Program-made: the position numbers and the translations under genes
The notes under the pieces: generated by a model
Seen by the model: the letters and a program-made list of their open reading frames with translations, nothing else
Databases searched by the model: none
What the model was told of the DNA's origin: nothing
In this document: positions 16,171-24,857 of the stretch, in pieces
Layout: each line of letters begins with the position of its first letter
Numbering within the stretch: the first letter of the stretch is position 1
Origin: UBA1219 sp045601425
Lineage (GTDB): Bacteria; Bacteroidota; Bacteroidia; Bacteroidales; P3
DNA length: 48,927 nt
Direction of reading: 5' to 3'
Assembly: GCA_045601425.1 (NCBI GenBank)
Contig: JAZRZP010000029.1
Coordinates: forward strand, 1 to 48,927

Positions 16171-16436
16171 GTGCCATCTTTCTCATATATTGTGGTATCG
16201 CAATACGCCATCTCCGACTTCTTGCACCGGTTTCCATTTTTATCATAAAAAACTGTTATAGTCACATCCCCACCAATAGGTGTTTTTTCCCAACATACTT
16301 CTTGATATTCGTCGCTGACGGGATTAAAAGGCTCTTTCGGACCATAGAAATATTCGTATGCAACTTCATCAAAAAGCTTTTCCAAAGAACTGCGTTTATC
16401 TTTTTTTTGCTTCTTTGATTGTGTATTTGTATTCAT
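16131..16436 (-). CDS. Small hypothetical protein converging on the toxin-like gene
   Basis: 101-residue soluble protein. The basic N-terminus (NTQSKKQKKDKRS) is followed by a mixed domain (KLFDEVAYEYFYGPKEPFNP, DVTITVFYDKNGNRCKKSEM) with several aromatic residues. There is no signal peptide. Its 3' end overlaps that of the zincin-domain gene by 40 nt, tail to tail. It is the nearest candidate for an immunity protein, but such genes usually lie downstream on the same strand, so that role is only a possibility. No family is recognised. Confidence 0.5.
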   Translation of the reverse strand: MNTNTQSKKQKKDKRSSLEKLFDEVAYEYFYGPKEPFNPVSDEYQEVCWEKTPIGGDVTITVFYDKNGNRCKKSEMAYCDTTIYEKDGTYVNCVLGARPLP

Positions 16437-16500
16437 ATCGTTTTGTGTTTTATTTTCTGCAGGCGATGGAAAGTGCCAACAGTGCTATCGCAGTGCAAAG

Positions 16501-16710
16501 TTACGAATTATTTTCCGTTCCGCCAAATGTTTCAAGAAATTCTTTCAACGAGTAGTTTTTGAAGCGGTATCTGAAACGGCTCCAAGAACACACTTTTTCC
16601 TCGTGTGGACGTTGGTGGCGGCTACTCACTCTTATAGAGCCTTTTTCTATTATCTGCCTTGCCACATTTTGCGGGCTTTCGTTGTACTTTAAATCGTAAT
16701 ATGCTATCAT
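16501..16710 (-). CDS. Small phage-type hypothetical protein
   Basis: 69-residue basic protein starting MIAYYDLKYNESPQNVARQI and containing WSRFRYRFKNYSLKEFLETF. It lies in a run of very short minus-strand ORFs, which is typical for the early region of Mu-like phages of Bacteroidetes. The next ORF upstream ends 26 nt before its start. No family is recognised and no function is assigned. Confidence 0.45.
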   Translation of the reverse strand: MIAYYDLKYNESPQNVARQIIEKGSIRVSSRHQRPHEEKVCSWSRFRYRFKNYSLKEFLETFGGTENNS

Positions 16711-16736
16711 CTTTATATCCTTTCTGTTTTAATCGG

Positions 16737-16892
16737 TTAGAATTTCGCTTTCAATCTTAATACTCGCAACACCTCACGCAGCTCGCTGTCGGTGTAGCGT
16801 TCAGCCGTTTCTCTCGAAACGCAGTTGTGGTTCATGGCAATTTCAATTGCTTTTTCTTTCGATACTTGGAATTGTGGTTTGCGTATTTTCAT
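16737..16892 (-). CDS. 51-residue phage-type small protein
   Basis: Short ATG ORF on the minus strand: MKIRKPQFQVSKEKAIEIAM, then NHNCVSRETAERYTDSELRE and VLRVLRLKAKF. It is helical and basic, and reads like the small helix-turn-helix-like or DNA-associated ORFs of Bacteroidetes prophages. It is followed 26 nt later by the 69-codon ORF on the same strand, which suggests a common transcript. The evidence is composition and context only. Confidence 0.45.
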   Translation of the reverse strand: MKIRKPQFQVSKEKAIEIAMNHNCVSRETAERYTDSELREVLRVLRLKAKF

Positions 16893-17040
16893 CGTTCTCG
16901 GTGTTTAGTTTATGATTAAAAACGGTTTCACCTGTGCCACCGTAAAGGTGTTTCGCCCTCTTTCAGTCATTTTTATGCAGGTTGACCCAAAGGTGCTGGC
17001 TCCGAAACTCTTTCCTGCGTCCTTTGAATTTGTTTTTTAG
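16893..17040. other. Gap with a possible decayed ORF
   Basis: 148 nt between two small minus-strand ORFs. One minus-strand frame is open for about 40 codons (ending KMTERGRNTFTVAQVKPFLI and IN) but the only ATG leaves 21 codons. It may be a decayed phage ORF. No promoter or repeat was seen. Confidence 0.3.
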
Positions 17041-17364
17041 TTAGTATGCGTAACGACCAAGATAATTTTTCCGAAGGCACTCGTCGTAAAATGCCATCAA
17101 TGCCTGTTTTCCTGTGCGATAATATCCGCTAACTTCTGATAAAGAATCACAGTCCCCCAGAGTATCCCATGCCTCGCTGTTGTTAGATATACAATGGTAC
17201 TTCTTGCCTCTGTATATGATTTCAACACGGTAACAGCAATACCCGGTAGTGATGAAACGTTGCACCCTGTTGTACGTAATACGCAACTCGACGGCACCTT
17301 CTTTGCCGGACGTTGCCCTTTTGCGTCTGTCATAAACGAGTTTTAGAATCGGTATTGTTTCCAT
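17041..17364 (-). pseudogene. Chimera: integrase arm-binding domain fused to a small phage protein
   Basis: 107 codons from the ATG at 17364 (an earlier in-frame ATG exists at 17403). Residues 1 to about 45 (PILKLVYDRRKRATSGKEGA, VELRITYNRVQRFITTGY) look like the N-terminal arm DNA-binding domain of Bacteroidetes tyrosine recombinases. From about residue 46 (YRVEIIYRGKKYHCISNN, AWDTLGDC, GKQALMAFYDECLRKNYLG) the sequence instead resembles small phage early proteins. No catalytic recombinase domain (R...HxxR...Y) follows. It looks like the scar of a deletion that joined the start of an integrase to the end of another phage gene. The tRNA-Ser 3' end lies about 210 nt upstream of the ATG. Confidence 0.5.
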
Positions 17365-17530
17365 GTTGTATTGTTTTTTTGGTATTACAGAAATGTAATA
17401 CATGGTATTACTTTTTTAGCATTATGTCATATTATGATACTGCATATAAAATCAATCATATCTATCCCTTATATAGCACAAAAACAACTGAAAATCAATG
17501 TGATGAGATTGTAAATACCTGTAAATGAAA

Positions 17531-17563
17531 GGGAAGCAGACTATGTAAAATTGTCTGCTTCCC
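17531..17563 (-). terminator. Intrinsic terminator after tRNA-Ser
   Basis: GGGAAGCAGAC (17531-17541) pairs perfectly with GTCTGCTTCCC (17553-17563), followed on the minus strand by TTTCATTT. It lies 11 nt after the tRNA-Ser 3' end and between the tRNA and the phage remnants. Confidence 0.85.
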
Positions 17564-17573
17564 TTGTGTGTAG

Positions 17574-17661
17574 CGGAAAGGAAGGGATTCGAACCCTTGA
17601 AGCGCTTTTAACGCTTACTCGCTTTCCAGGCGGGCCTCTTCAACCACTCGAGCACCTTTCC
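17574..17661 (-). tRNA. tRNA-Ser (anticodon GGA)
   Basis: 88-nt class II tRNA. Acceptor arms GGAAAGG (17655-17661) and CCTTTCC (17575-17581) with discriminator G. The anticodon loop reads CTGGAAA (anticodon GGA). A long variable arm (AAGCGTTAAAAGCGCTT) as expected for serine, then the T arm AGGGTTCGAATCCCT. The 3' CCA is not encoded. Decodes UCC and UCU. A strong promoter lies 12 nt upstream and a terminator 11 nt downstream. It borders a phage remnant and may have been the integration site. Confidence 0.97.
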
Positions 17662-17673
17662 GTTTTACGGTTG

Positions 17674-17704
17674 CAAAAGTACAACTTTTTTACGAATTTA
17701 CAAA
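17674..17704 (-). promoter_or_regulatory. tRNA-Ser promoter
   Basis: On the minus strand: -33 TTTG (17701-17704), 19-nt spacer, -7 TACTTTTG (17674-17681), 12 nt before the tRNA 5' end. Both boxes and the spacing match the Bacteroidetes sigma-ABfr consensus. Confidence 0.8.
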
Positions 17705-17820
17705 GTTTTTTCTTCTTTTGAAACGTAAAATATTTATTTACAATATTTTAAAATCAAATCAAAAATCTTTTTCCGTGCAGAAAACAAGTCTGCCGTCTGG
17801 ATTTTTACATATTTTGGCGA

Positions 17821-18663
17821 CTAAAATTCTTCATCTTCTTCAATAGTGAGTGCCAGACGGAAACCGTAGTACGGATAGCCCTTCGTGGGGTTATAGTTGC
17901 AACGGTCGGTAACACGGCATACACGCGTGGGACTCATGTAGCATCCGCCGCGAAGCATGTGTTCGAAGCCTTTTTTAGGACCTTGTGGGTTGGTTTGTGG
18001 ATTTTCGGTATATTTTCCCTGAAAATCGCTGCACCACTCCCACACATTGCCGCTCATGTCGTAAAGGCCGAGTTCGTTGGGTTTCTTGGTAGCCACCTTG
18101 TGTGTATGCGAGTTCGCGTTGGGGCCGTACCATGCGTACGAACCGAGGTCCTGACTGCAACCTGCATAGCTGTGGTTTTTGGTCTTCTTGCCGCCACGGG
18201 CTGCGTACTCCCATTCCGCTTCGGTGGGGAGACGGAATTTCTTGCCAGTGATTTTATTAAGCCTGATGATGAAGTCCTGCACCTGATTCCAGCTTACCTG
18301 TTCCACCGGAAGGCTGTCGTTCTGCCACTTCGACGGATTGGTATCCATAACGGCAATCCAGAGAGCCTGCGTAACTTCGGTCCTGCCTATGGCAAAGCCG
18401 TCGACGGTAACGCGATGCGAAGGACATTCGTTTTCGTAACAGCCCTTTTCGCTCGGAGCAGAGCAACCCATCGTAAAGGTACCGCCTTCAATTTTTACCA
18501 TGTCGAAAGTGAAATCTTTCACGGTAATGGTGAGAATGGAAGTATCCTTTTTTTCGTTCCGGATAGAATCTTTCTGAGGTGTTTCGACGGGATACTGAGC
18601 CTTGGCAAAGGTCAGCACCGACAAAAAGCAGACAAAAAGCAGTTTCTTATATTTCATTATCAT
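17821..18663 (-). CDS. Secreted FGE-sulfatase (SUMF1-like) protein
   Basis: 280-residue protein with signal peptide KYKKLLFVCFLSVLTFAKAQ. The mature part is a formylglycine-generating-enzyme fold: VKIEGGTFTMGC, ECPSHRVTVDGFAIGRTEVT, LPVEQVSWNQVQDFI, KFRLPTEAEWEYAARGG, YDMSGNVWEWCSDF, HMLRGGCYM and GFRLALTIEE. In Bacteroidetes secreted members of this fold (for example GldJ/GldK relatives) are mostly structural, not sulfatase-activating. It starts 15 nt after the TlpA-like gene and is likely its operon partner. The start could be either of two ATGs two codons apart. Confidence 0.85.
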   Translation of the reverse strand: MIMKYKKLLFVCFLSVLTFAKAQYPVETPQKDSIRNEKKDTSILTITVKDFTFDMVKIEGGTFTMGCSAPSEKGCYENECPSHRVTVDGFAIGRTEVTQALWIAVMDTNPSKWQNDSLPVEQVSWNQVQDFIIRLNKITGKKFRLPTEAEWEYAARGGKKTKNHSYAGCSQDLGSYAWYGPNANSHTHKVATKKPNELGLYDMSGNVWEWCSDFQGKYTENPQTNPQGPKKGFEHMLRGGCYMSPTRVCRVTDRCNYNPTKGYPYYGFRLALTIEEDEEF

Positions 18664-18677
18664 ACAGGTATTTACAG

Positions 18678-19766
18678 TTAATTTCCAAAAATTTCCTTAA
18701 GTTTCTGTCCAAGTTCTTCACCACGCAGATTCTTGGCAATGACTTTTCCATCGCGGTCGATAAGTACCGTGGTGGGTATCGAGGTAACGCCGTAAGCCAT
18801 GCCTCCCGAAGAAGTCCAGCCTTTGAGGTCGCTGACGTGGTTGGGCCATACGAGGCCGTCGTTTTCGATGGCTTTGAGCCACGCATCTCTGTCGCGGTCC
18901 ATGGACACGCTGAACACCTCGAATCCCTGTGCGTTGTATCTGGTGTAAAGGCTCACCACGTTTGGATTTTCCATTCTGCATGGTCTGCACCACGAAGCCC
19001 AGAAGTCAAGAAGCACTATTTTACCACGCAAATCGCTCAGTTTAAGCATCTTACCATCAGGAGAAGGCATTTCTATGTCGGGAGCCAGAGTTCCAGCCAC
19101 AAGTTCTTTTCTGAGTTTCTGGTCGATGTACTTTACGCTCAGGTTGTCGGGATATCTGTTTATCAGAGCATCGCGTACGGCCTGATACACATCTGCATAG
19201 GCATAATATTCTGTTTCAAAGAAAGTTACCAGAAATGCGGCAAAAAGCTTATCCTTTTTTGCAAGCAGAAGGTCCTTCACTTTCTGTTTTGCCACAGGAT
19301 ATTCCTGTTGTATTTTCCGTGAAAGTTCGTTTTTTTCCATTGCATCGGCGTTCTGATATTCACGTCCGTACTCTTCAAGTGCCGATATTATGTCGGAGAA
19401 CTGCCTGAACAGCATCATTTCTTCGGAATTTTCCACCGACTGTATCGTTACCGCTTGGTCGACATAATAATTGACCGATATTTTGGATCCCGGTTCGTAT
19501 ATGGCTTGGGTAACAAGATTTCCCGGCTTGAACTGTATGACGTACAGCACTTTTGCCGTATCATGAAGTTCGAAAGCATACTTGCCTTTTTTCACATCAA
19601 TTGTCTGCAGCGGTATAAGATTGTTACCGTCGGGTTTGCACAGGACAATGGATTTCAGACTGTCCGTCTTGCCGGTTATTTTCCCTTGAACTTTTGTTTT
19701 CTGAGAAAAAACCGATATTGCCGACAGCAGCAGAATCAGACTCGTTACAATCAGTTTCAAACGCAT
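18678..19766 (-). CDS. TlpA-like thiol:disulfide protein with DUF4369 domain
   Basis: 362-residue envelope protein. The start is MRLKLIVTSLILLLSAISVF..SQ (signal peptide); ten extra upstream codons of the open frame are rejected. Residues about 23-110 form the DUF4369 beta-domain (KVQGKITGKTDSLKSIVLCK). After a helical linker the C-terminal part is an AhpC/TSA-TlpA thioredoxin fold with the active site FWASWCRPCRMENPNVV and the cis-proline segment SIPTTVLIDRDGK. It probably reduces or exchanges disulfides of secreted proteins. A -7 box lies 78 nt upstream. Confidence 0.9.
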   Translation of the reverse strand: MRLKLIVTSLILLLSAISVFSQKTKVQGKITGKTDSLKSIVLCKPDGNNLIPLQTIDVKKGKYAFELHDTAKVLYVIQFKPGNLVTQAIYEPGSKISVNYYVDQAVTIQSVENSEEMMLFRQFSDIISALEEYGREYQNADAMEKNELSRKIQQEYPVAKQKVKDLLLAKKDKLFAAFLVTFFETEYYAYADVYQAVRDALINRYPDNLSVKYIDQKLRKELVAGTLAPDIEMPSPDGKMLKLSDLRGKIVLLDFWASWCRPCRMENPNVVSLYTRYNAQGFEVFSVSMDRDRDAWLKAIENDGLVWPNHVSDLKGWTSSGGMAYGVTSIPTTVLIDRDGKVIAKNLRGEELGQKLKEIFGN

Positions 19767-19843
19767 TGTATTTTCTTTTAATAACCGTATAACCAATAAG
19801 TTGAAACGAATATCAGCGATATCGCTCCAATGTGATTAACTTG

Positions 19844-19851
19844 CAAATATA
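19844..19851 (-). promoter_or_regulatory. -7 box of the TlpA-like operon
   Basis: On the minus strand this reads TATATTTG, matching TAnnTTTG, 78 nt upstream of the start at 19766. It lies in the gap after the ABC ATPase gene. Confidence 0.5.
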
Positions 19852-19884
19852 CGATATTTTATTCGTTTTTTCGTGAAAAAAATC

Positions 19885-21609
19885 TCAAGACTGCCTTTTA
19901 AGAAAATCCATTGTCGGAATTGAAGCTATAAGCTGCTGGGTATAAGGCTGTTCTGGATTGGAATATATTTCGTCGGCATCGCCCGACTCCACTATTTTAC
20001 CTTTTTGCATTATCAGCAGTCTGTCGGAAAGGAATTTCACCACCGAAAGGTCGTGCGATATGAATATGTATGTGAATCTGAACTGTTTTTTCAGGTCGTT
20101 GAGCAGGTTCAGTACCTGAGCTTGGACCGAGACGTCGAGTGCCGAGACTGATTCGTCGCAGATTATGAGTTTAGGGTTCAGCGCCAGAGTGCGTGCTATG
20201 CATATCCGCTGACGCTGTCCACCGGAAAATTCATGCGGATAACGGTTGTAATGCGTTTCGTCGAGCCCGACGCAGTTCATCAGTTCAATGACCCGCGAAC
20301 GGCGTTCGCTTCCGTTTTTGCCAATACGGTGCACCCTGAGCACTTCCATGATGGCATCGCCGGCTGTGATTCGGGGATTGAGCGACGAATACGGGTCTTG
20401 AAAGATAATCTGTATCTCATTGCGGATTTTCCGCATTTCAGCAGAAGACAGTTCGTTAAGTTTCAATCCCTTGTATGTGATGTTTCCTGCGGTGCTGTTT
20501 ATAAGCCGGAGCAAGGCTCGTCCGAGTGTTGTCTTTCCGCAGCCGGATTCGCCGACAAGTCCCAAGGTTTCGCCTTCGAAGACTTCAAAACTGACGTCAT
20601 CTACGGCATTGAGGACTTTGGCTGGCTTGCCAAAAAAATTTTTTTCCAGAGTATAGGATACGGAGAGGTTCTCAACCTTCAGAATCGGCTTTTGCGAATA
20701 AATTGCGGAGAGACGTTCCTGTCGTTCGACAGCCGATTCGAATTTTTGTTCGGAAACATTTCCCAACAAGTAGTCGGAAACGACATTCAGGCGCTGCGGC
20801 CGTGAATCCATCGGCGGTTTGCACGACAGAAGTCCCTTGGTATAAGGATGTTGCGGGTTTCTCAACACAGATTCCTTGTCTCCATATTCTACGATTTCGC
20901 CTTTGTACATCACCGCAACCTGATCGGCAATTTGTGCAACCACACCGAGATCGTGGGTAATGAATATCACGCCCATATTGTGTTCTTTCTGAAGTTTTCG
21001 CAAGAGTTCAAGTATGTTTTTCTGCACGGTTACGTCGAGGGCTGTCGTGGGTTCGTCGGCAATAAGGATTTTCGGGTTGCAAGCCAGAGCCATGGCTATC
21101 ATGACTCTCTGTTTCTGCCCTCCAGAAATTTCATGGGGGTAACTGCTGAAAATCTTTTCGGGACGGGGAAGCATAACCTCTTCGAACAGTTTCAGTGTTC
21201 TTTTTTTTGCCTCTTTCGCAGAAATCTTTTCGTGAAGTCTGAGTATCTCCACCACCTGATCGCCACACCTGTGCACCGGATTCAACGACGTCATCGGCTC
21301 CTGAAATATCATCGAAACGTGCTTCCCTCGGTACATCTGCATCTGCTCCGGAGTGAGAGAAAGCAGGTTTACCGATTCCTTTTCGGTGACATAGTAGTTT
21401 ATCCTACCGTGAGTAACCTCACTGTTTCCGACCGGCAAAAGCTGCAGTATGGCCATTGACGACACCGATTTCCCCGAGCCGGACTCTCCGACTATTCCCA
21501 AGGTCTGCCCCTGAAAAACGGTGTATGAAACATCTTTTACCACCTGACGTTTTTCGCCTTCCTGTGTGAAAGCGATGCCAAGATTTTCTATTTCGAGTAT
21601 TTTATTCAT
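19885..21609 (-). CDS. Dipeptide/oligopeptide ABC transporter, duplicated ATPase
   Basis: 574 residues from MNKILEIENLGIAF. An earlier in-frame ATG at 21642 overlaps the ddl stop and is less likely. Two nucleotide-binding domains are fused: the first with GESGSGKSVSSMAI and VSGGQKQRVMIAMAL, ILIADEPTTALDV; the second with GESGCGKTTLGRALL, FSGGQRQRICIARTL and IICDESVSALDV. Each is followed by the oligopeptide-type C-terminal segment (QHPYTKGLLSC, EQPYTQQLIAS). This is the DppD-DppF fusion layout (as in YejF/GsiA). Matching permeases and binding protein are not nearby, so they must be elsewhere. Confidence 0.9.
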   Translation of the reverse strand: MNKILEIENLGIAFTQEGEKRQVVKDVSYTVFQGQTLGIVGESGSGKSVSSMAILQLLPVGNSEVTHGRINYYVTEKESVNLLSLTPEQMQMYRGKHVSMIFQEPMTSLNPVHRCGDQVVEILRLHEKISAKEAKKRTLKLFEEVMLPRPEKIFSSYPHEISGGQKQRVMIAMALACNPKILIADEPTTALDVTVQKNILELLRKLQKEHNMGVIFITHDLGVVAQIADQVAVMYKGEIVEYGDKESVLRNPQHPYTKGLLSCKPPMDSRPQRLNVVSDYLLGNVSEQKFESAVERQERLSAIYSQKPILKVENLSVSYTLEKNFFGKPAKVLNAVDDVSFEVFEGETLGLVGESGCGKTTLGRALLRLINSTAGNITYKGLKLNELSSAEMRKIRNEIQIIFQDPYSSLNPRITAGDAIMEVLRVHRIGKNGSERRSRVIELMNCVGLDETHYNRYPHEFSGGQRQRICIARTLALNPKLIICDESVSALDVSVQAQVLNLLNDLKKQFRFTYIFISHDLSVVKFLSDRLLIMQKGKIVESGDADEIYSNPEQPYTQQLIASIPTMDFLKRQS

Positions 21610-21638
21610 ACGGAGGGGACTGATATGCTGCCGTTTTA

Positions 21639-22628
21639 TCAAAAGAAACTTTCAATGAGCATTTCGTAAAGTTCGGCAGTGCTTATGCCTGCGGCACGGG
21701 CCTGTTTCGGCACGATGCTCTCGGCCGACTGTCCCGGTATGGTATTCACTTCAAGGAAATAGAACTTGTCTTTTGCTTCGTTGTAGATAAAGTCGAAGCG
21801 CACTATGCCCCTGCAGTTGAGGAGTTTGTAAAGGGTCTTGGCAGTATTCTGCATCCTTCCGGAGACACCGGCATCGATTTCGGCAGGAGTTATTTCCTTG
21901 GAAAATCCGTGGTATTTGGCTTCATAGTCGAAAAATTCGCGGCCCACGGGTATTATTTCCGTTATGGGGAAGGCAATGGTTTCGGTCTTTGTCCGTATCA
22001 CTCCGCATCCGAATTCACGTCCTTCGATGAATTCTTCTATCAGAACCTGATCGTCTTCCTTGAGGGCACGTTCTACGGCAGGCATGAGTTCTTCGGGGGT
22101 TTTCACCTTGGTCATTCCCACACTAGATCCGCCGGCAGCCGGCTTTACAAAAACGGGCAGCTGCAAATCGCCGAGCACGTCGGCGGCACTTACGTCGGAT
22201 TCACGGTATACGAGTCTCGATTTTGCGAGTTCCACAACGCCGAAACTGCGTACCAGCGGGTTGCAGTAACCTTTGTTGAAAGTAAGAACCGAGGTATAGA
22301 AATCGCAGGTAGTGTATTTCATTCCAATCATGTCGAAATAACCTTGCAGGCGTCCGTTTTCGCCGGGATTTCCGTGAACGATGAGAAAAACCAAATCGAA
22401 GATTGTCTTTTCACCGTTTCTGGTAAACGAGAAATCGCTCTTGTCGATGGGGAAATGTTCATCGTCGTCGGAGAGGAAGAACCATTCCTGCGGTTCTATG
22501 ACAACCCTGTAAGTGTTGTATTTGTTCTTGTCGAGGACACTGTAAACCTGATTTCCGCTATTGATGGATATGTCGTGTTCTCCCGAATATCCGCCCATTA
22601 CTACTGCAATGTTTTTTTTCATTATCAT
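21639..22628 (-). CDS. ddl: D-alanine--D-alanine ligase
   Basis: 329-residue ATP-grasp enzyme making D-Ala-D-Ala for peptidoglycan. Diagnostic segments: VVMGGYSGEHDISINSG at the start, VFLIVHGNPGENGRLQGYFD, LPVFVKPAAGGSSVGMTKVK, LIEEFIEGREFGCGVI and the metal/ATP site YFLEVNTIPGQSAESIVPKQ. It starts 16 nt after comEC and ends 29 nt before the ABC ATPase start, in a run of minus-strand genes. The start could be the ATG at 22628 or two codons later. Confidence 0.95.
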   Translation of the reverse strand: MIMKKNIAVVMGGYSGEHDISINSGNQVYSVLDKNKYNTYRVVIEPQEWFFLSDDDEHFPIDKSDFSFTRNGEKTIFDLVFLIVHGNPGENGRLQGYFDMIGMKYTTCDFYTSVLTFNKGYCNPLVRSFGVVELAKSRLVYRESDVSAADVLGDLQLPVFVKPAAGGSSVGMTKVKTPEELMPAVERALKEDDQVLIEEFIEGREFGCGVIRTKTETIAFPITEIIPVGREFFDYEAKYHGFSKEITPAEIDAGVSGRMQNTAKTLYKLLNCRGIVRFDFIYNEAKDKFYFLEVNTIPGQSAESIVPKQARAAGISTAELYEMLIESFF

Positions 22629-22644
22629 GTGTATTTATTGTTTA

Positions 22645-24840
22645 TCAGTATTTTATACGTTTTTCGAAAGCACCATCGGCAACAATGTTGTGGCAATCGA
22701 TTTTCAGCGAGTCGCACTGAGCCTGCCACATTTCTGCCCGATACCGAGAATTGTCCGAAGCAATAATAACTTTACCGAAACGGTATTTATTTTGCATGTC
22801 GGCAATATTTTTTATCCGCGGGTTACCGGAAAGTATGAGATAATCGACCGTGGGTACGAAGACCGAACGGATTTTGCAGTTTTCGGGAGTAACAAGCAGG
22901 AATCTTTCATTGCCAAAGGCGCCGAAATTATCGCGAATAAAGAACGCGGAATCCCTGTAAGTCCCGTTCATCAAAATACCTATGCGGTTTGACGTCTGAT
23001 TGTTGCGCTGATAGCCCTGAGTTGAAAATTCAACGGTTTTAGGGTCGGAAAGCACGGCGGAATCGGAAACGAAATAGCTTGTGTTGCCACTGACAAATTC
23101 CATTACCAAATGGTTGCGTGTGGAATAGGCAATCCATTTCTGCTGACCGCTTTTGGCATAAGCCACCTGTCCGGTGTAAACCACAAACAGTATGCTTAGG
23201 CAAACCGCCGAGAACAATGCCCATTTCTTACGTTTCACAAAAGCTATGGCGTAACCGAGTATGAACAATGCCGCAAGCACCATCATCGCCTCATCGAAAT
23301 AAAAACCGCTGAAAGTGGAGTGCGGCAGTTTTTCCACGAAAGAAATAACCACGTTCATCGCCGACATTTCGAGCGAAAGCAGTTTCACAATCCATGCACC
23401 CACCACCGGAATCCACGAAAATGCCACCACAAAGACAACCGTGGCAAGCAGGAACCCTGCAAAAGGTATGATACTCACGTTGGCGATGAGGAAATAAACC
23501 GGAAACTGGTGAAAATAATAGAATGTGAGCGGAAGCGTAACTATCTGTGCCGCAATGGATACACACGAAAGTTCCCAAATCTTTGCCAAAATCCACAGAA
23601 CCGCATTGGTGAGATGCTGCATGGAACGGACAAAAAAAGTAGCCGTTCTTGATTTAAGTTCTCTGTTCCGATTTTTTTGCAGAATTTTTACGAAATCCAG
23701 TTTGTCCGGTATCGTGATAAGGTTCCTGATTACGGGTTGCAGGACTACTATGCCCAAAACACCGAGATAGGAAAGTTGGAATCCGACATCGAAAAGCATG
23801 AACGGATTGAAACAGAGCAGAAGAAAAGCCGATGAGGCTATGTTGTTGTAAAAACTTGCCCTGCTGAAAAACATTTCACCTATCGAGATGAGTGAAAACA
23901 TTGTGGCGGCACGCAGAATTGACGGAGCCAGACCGGTCATCATGGCAAAGAACCACAACACAACAAGTTGCACACAACCCTTTATTATCCTGCTTTTGCG
24001 CGTATTTCCTATCCAGAACAGCAGGTAGCCTATAAACAGGAATATTATGCCGAGGTGCAGACCTGATACGCTGAGGAAGTGGGCGATGCCGGCATTGGAG
24101 AAACTCTGCAGGGTTTCAGCATCGATATCCTCGTCCCAGCCGAGCAACAAAGCCGACGCTATGCCCTGTTCCTTTTCCGAAAGCCCGCTGTTCTTTATTA
24201 TGTCTATCATTTTGGCTCTCAATTTGTAAGCCAAAGCATGAACCGTATGTTCCGAAGACTGTTCCAGAACACGGTACTGCTCCGAGGTAACATAAAGCTG
24301 GTGCCGGATTCCCTTGCGTTCGAGATATTTCCTGTAATCGAACTGATAGGGGTTCTGCGGTGCCGCCACCTCATGCAGAGAGCCGTAAACAAGAAGCAGG
24401 TCACCATAATGCAGTTCCCTTGAAAGCGAATCTTTCTGAAAAAAGACCATCAGCTTGCCGGAACTTTGGTGCCAACCGAGAGAATCTTCGATTCTGACAA
24501 CATCAACCATGGATTTCACGGTGTTCACAGACGGTGCAGGCATCTCCTTCACAACCACTTCCATCCAGTTGTATTCCATGGCTGAATAAGCGAAATTGTC
24601 GGGATTCCTCTGTGGAGAGTCCAATGAAGCGAGCGAGAAACCCACAAGAGAAAAACTCAGAAAAAAGACGATCGGATACCAGATTGTCTGTTTCAGTCTA
24701 AAATAAGACAGGTAAAACATGGCACACAAAAGCACTCCACAGGCAATGCCCAGCATAAGCGAACTGGTGCAGGGGAACAGACTTCCCAGCACTATTCCCA
24801 AAATAAACGGGAATATCAGTCTTATCATCGGAGCACTCAT
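22645..24840 (-). CDS. comEC: ComEC/Rec2-family membrane protein
   Basis: 731-residue polytopic inner-membrane protein. The N-terminal part (DUF4131, about residues 1-200) is followed by the ComEC core with the diagnostic segments SALLLGWDEDIDAETLQSFS, GIAHFLSVSGLHLGIIFLFI and GLAPSILRAATMFS. ComEC forms the channel for single-stranded DNA uptake during transformation. The last about 170 residues are soluble but show no HxHxDH metallo-beta-lactamase motif that many ComEC proteins carry; truncated forms are common in Bacteroidetes. It lies 17 nt after the small ORF and before ddl in the same direction. Confidence 0.9.
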   Translation of the reverse strand: MSAPMIRLIFPFILGIVLGSLFPCTSSLMLGIACGVLLCAMFYLSYFRLKQTIWYPIVFFLSFSLVGFSLASLDSPQRNPDNFAYSAMEYNWMEVVVKEMPAPSVNTVKSMVDVVRIEDSLGWHQSSGKLMVFFQKDSLSRELHYGDLLLVYGSLHEVAAPQNPYQFDYRKYLERKGIRHQLYVTSEQYRVLEQSSEHTVHALAYKLRAKMIDIIKNSGLSEKEQGIASALLLGWDEDIDAETLQSFSNAGIAHFLSVSGLHLGIIFLFIGYLLFWIGNTRKSRIIKGCVQLVVLWFFAMMTGLAPSILRAATMFSLISIGEMFFSRASFYNNIASSAFLLLCFNPFMLFDVGFQLSYLGVLGIVVLQPVIRNLITIPDKLDFVKILQKNRNRELKSRTATFFVRSMQHLTNAVLWILAKIWELSCVSIAAQIVTLPLTFYYFHQFPVYFLIANVSIIPFAGFLLATVVFVVAFSWIPVVGAWIVKLLSLEMSAMNVVISFVEKLPHSTFSGFYFDEAMMVLAALFILGYAIAFVKRKKWALFSAVCLSILFVVYTGQVAYAKSGQQKWIAYSTRNHLVMEFVSGNTSYFVSDSAVLSDPKTVEFSTQGYQRNNQTSNRIGILMNGTYRDSAFFIRDNFGAFGNERFLLVTPENCKIRSVFVPTVDYLILSGNPRIKNIADMQNKYRFGKVIIASDNSRYRAEMWQAQCDSLKIDCHNIVADGAFEKRIKY

Positions 24841-24857
24841 GGTCAGGTATCAGTCTT

